Positions 4,565 to 5,859 of a stretch of 5,859 nt of DNA are shown in pieces. The notes under the pieces are model-generated. The model was not told the DNA's origin. It ran no database searches and was given only the letters and a program-made list of their open reading frames with translations. The first letter of the stretch is position 1. Every line of letters starts with the position of its first letter. The position numbers and the translations under genes were made by a program. This DNA is from Planctomycetota bacterium (lineage in GTDB: Bacteria; Planctomycetota; Planctomycetia; Planctomycetales; Planctomycetaceae). Location: contig JAJRTM010000202.1 in the NCBI GenBank assembly GCA_024278285.1, positions 1-5,859 of the forward strand, read 5' to 3'.

Positions 4565-5859
4565 TCAATTTCGTCCCAACAAATGCCGAAATGTATTTTC
4601 CAGTGTTTTCTGTTGAAACTGATAGCCGGCTTGAAGTAACTTTTCGGGGACAACTCTCGTGCTTTCCAGAAGTAATGCTTCTCCCATCTCGCCGAGTAAC
4701 AGTTTGATGAGCGGGGCGGGCATTGGTAGGATCGTTGGGCGATTCAGGACGCGACCGAGTGTTTTTGTGAATTCACGATTTGTCACCGGTTTCGGCAAAA
4801 CAACGTTCACGGCATCACAAATCGTTTCGTTCATCAGCATAAAATGGATTGCGCCAACAACATCGTGAATTGAAACACTGCTCCAAAACTGCTTCCCATT
4901 TCCTGCGACGCCACCTAGTCCAAAGCGAAACAGCGGAAGCATCGAGCCAAGTGCTGCCCCGGCGGGAGTTAATACGACACCAATTCGCGGGTGAACGACA
5001 CGAATCCCCGCTTTGCGTGCAGGCTCTGCTGCGTCTTCCCAGGCTCGTACCAACTCTGGAAGAAAACCGATTCCCGATTTCGATTCTTCGGTCATCATTT
5101 CATCACTACGATCGCCATAATAACCAATCGCAGAGGCAACTATAAAAACGGCAGGTTTCTCCCGCAGTGTCGCTAATAAAGAAGCCAGCACCTGTGTTGA
5201 ATGGACTCGACTTTGTTTAATCTCTTGCTTATAGGCAGGTTTCCATTTGTGATGAGCAATATTGGCACCTCCCAGATGAATTACCGCATCAAAACTTTCC
5301 AGTGAATTGCGATCCACTTCGCCCCGTTTCGGATCCCAGAAAATTGTCTGCGGATCTTGCTTCGCCAACTCTTCATCTCGCACAAGTCGCACCACTTCAT
5401 GTCCGCCTGTTCTAAGAAATGAACAGAGAGACGAACCGATAATTCCCGACGAACCAGAAATTAAAATCCGCTGTCGTTTTCTTTGATGATACTGGTAGTG
5501 CAATTCAATTTCCGTTTTTGATTGCCTATGCCGGTACGCGAATTGTGCCTGTAATTTATTCTGCACGAACGCCCCGCCCAGTAATTTCCCTGGTTTCCCG
5601 AACGGAATCGTGTATTCAATATCATCAATCAGCTTGCAGGAGATTTCAGTGATCGGCTTGAAAATATGCTTGTGATGCCAATTTTCAAACGGCCCTTTGA
5701 GTTGCACGTCTTCAAATTGACGTCCTGCCTCAAAGCTACAATGTTCGGCAAGCCAGCTTGTGCGCAGTCCGGCAATTAGTGGAACAGAGAGTTCAACGCG
5801 ATCTCCGTTTCCAATTCCACTGGTTTGATTGATGACACGAATCTTTTCCCAAGGGGGAA
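4565..5859 (-). CDS. SRPBCC domain fused to TIGR01777/DUF1731-family epimerase (5' end outside window)
   Basis: The frame stays open to the right edge, so the first visible residues are PPWEKIRVINQTSGIGNGD and 430 residues are seen; the GTG at 5705-5707 is internal. Residues about 1-120 are an SRPBCC (START-like) ligand-binding domain, with the typical QLKGPFENWHHKHIFKP and FGKPGKLLGG segments. Then follows an NAD(P)-binding Rossmann domain: RILISGSSGIIGSSL (GxxGxxG), AVIHLGGANI, VASAIGYYGD, RAWEDAAEPARKAGIRVVHPRIGVVL and the VGAIHFML helix. The C-terminal DUF1731 segment is PMPAPLIKLLLGEMGEALLLESTRVVPEKLLQAGYQF. Relatives are called nucleoside-diphosphate-sugar epimerases (YfcH-like), but the reaction is unknown; the SRPBCC part suggests a hydrophobic ligand. 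It lies upstream of the large HEPN gene on the same strand, 105 bp apart. Family assignment is very secure. Confidence 0.94.
   Translation of the reverse strand, partial: PPWEKIRVINQTSGIGNGDRVELSVPLIAGLRTSWLAEHCSFEAGRQFEDVQLKGPFENWHHKHIFKPITEISCKLIDDIEYTIPFGKPGKLLGGAFVQNKLQAQFAYRHRQSKTEIELHYQYHQRKRQRILISGSSGIIGSSLCSFLRTGGHEVVRLVRDEELAKQDPQTIFWDPKRGEVDRNSLESFDAVIHLGGANIAHHKWKPAYKQEIKQSRVHSTQVLASLLATLREKPAVFIVASAIGYYGDRSDEMMTEESKSGIGFLPELVRAWEDAAEPARKAGIRVVHPRIGVVLTPAGAALGSMLPLFRFGLGGVAGNGKQFWSSVSIHDVVGAIHFMLMNETICDAVNVVLPKPVTNREFTKTLGRVLNRPTILPMPAPLIKLLLGEMGEALLLESTRVVPEKLLQAGYQFQQKTLENTFRHLLGRN

Noticed and set aside
2399..4569. TTATTTCAAT occurs at 2399-2408 and at 4560-4569, near the edges of the SDR-HEPN segment.
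   Set aside because: Ten AT-rich bases, readily expected by chance, and not placed symmetrically around a module.
4456..4653. A 65-codon open frame on the minus strand that ends in an ATGA overlap with the large HEPN start.
   Set aside because: It begins inside the epimerase gene in another frame, its sequence is low in recognisable pattern, and no ribosome site supports any of its ATGs. The overlap is probably chance, although the 27-residue version starting in the gap cannot be fully excluded.
1..5859. tRNA, rRNA, CRISPR array or riboswitch.
   Set aside because: The gaps are all under about 115 bp, and none shows a cloverleaf, regularly spaced repeats or a recognisable riboswitch core.

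Overview
The window looks like part of a bacterial chromosome in which housekeeping genes are interspersed with small accessory modules of toxin or defence type. The housekeeping genes are the 3' end of nadB (L-aspartate oxidase, NAD synthesis), a complete classical short-chain dehydrogenase (SDR), and a TIGR01777/DUF1731-type epimerase fused behind an SRPBCC domain. That fusion, together with moderate GC and loose gene packing, suggests Planctomycetota (Gimesia/Rubinisphaera-like). This placement is an inference from memory of family distribution and is only moderately secure.

Layout, left to right. Bases 2-604 (+) hold the C-terminal 200 residues of NadB. Bases 605-716 are non-coding and carry a good sigma70-like promoter candidate (TTGAAA, 17 bp, TACAAT). 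Bases 717-1558 (+) are a two-gene cassette with an ATGA overlap: a 110-aa conserved protein of unknown function, then a 170-aa HEPN-like helical protein. Bases 1601-2394 (+) are a second ATGA-overlapped pair: a zeta-toxin-like P-loop kinase and a 64-aa partner. Bases 2429-3208 (+) are the SDR. Bases 3221-4459 (-) encode a 412-aa protein with a canonical HEPN R-N-xxx-H motif, convergent with the SDR and ending 12 bp from it. Bases 4565-5859 (-) are the SRPBCC-epimerase fusion, which runs off the right edge.

The most striking signal is a 33-bp imperfect direct repeat (30/33 identical) at 1561-1593 and 2419-2451. It exactly brackets the zeta/partner module. The right copy is the translation start of the SDR; the left copy repeats that start, encoding the same first eight residues MPRWPGIK, and then hits TAG. 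The toxin module therefore appears to have landed at the 5' end of the SDR gene, or been placed there by a recombination that duplicated the SDR start. The relic start codon is in frame with the toxin, and its stop lies 3 bp before the toxin ATG, so the relic could serve as a leader for coupled translation of a toxin that has no good ribosome site of its own.

Functionally, nadB, the SDR and the epimerase show no obvious shared pathway. The two small pairs and the large HEPN protein read as independent stress, defence or addiction modules lodged between core genes. Antitoxin or immunity roles for the small partners are inferred from gene order and not shown by sequence.
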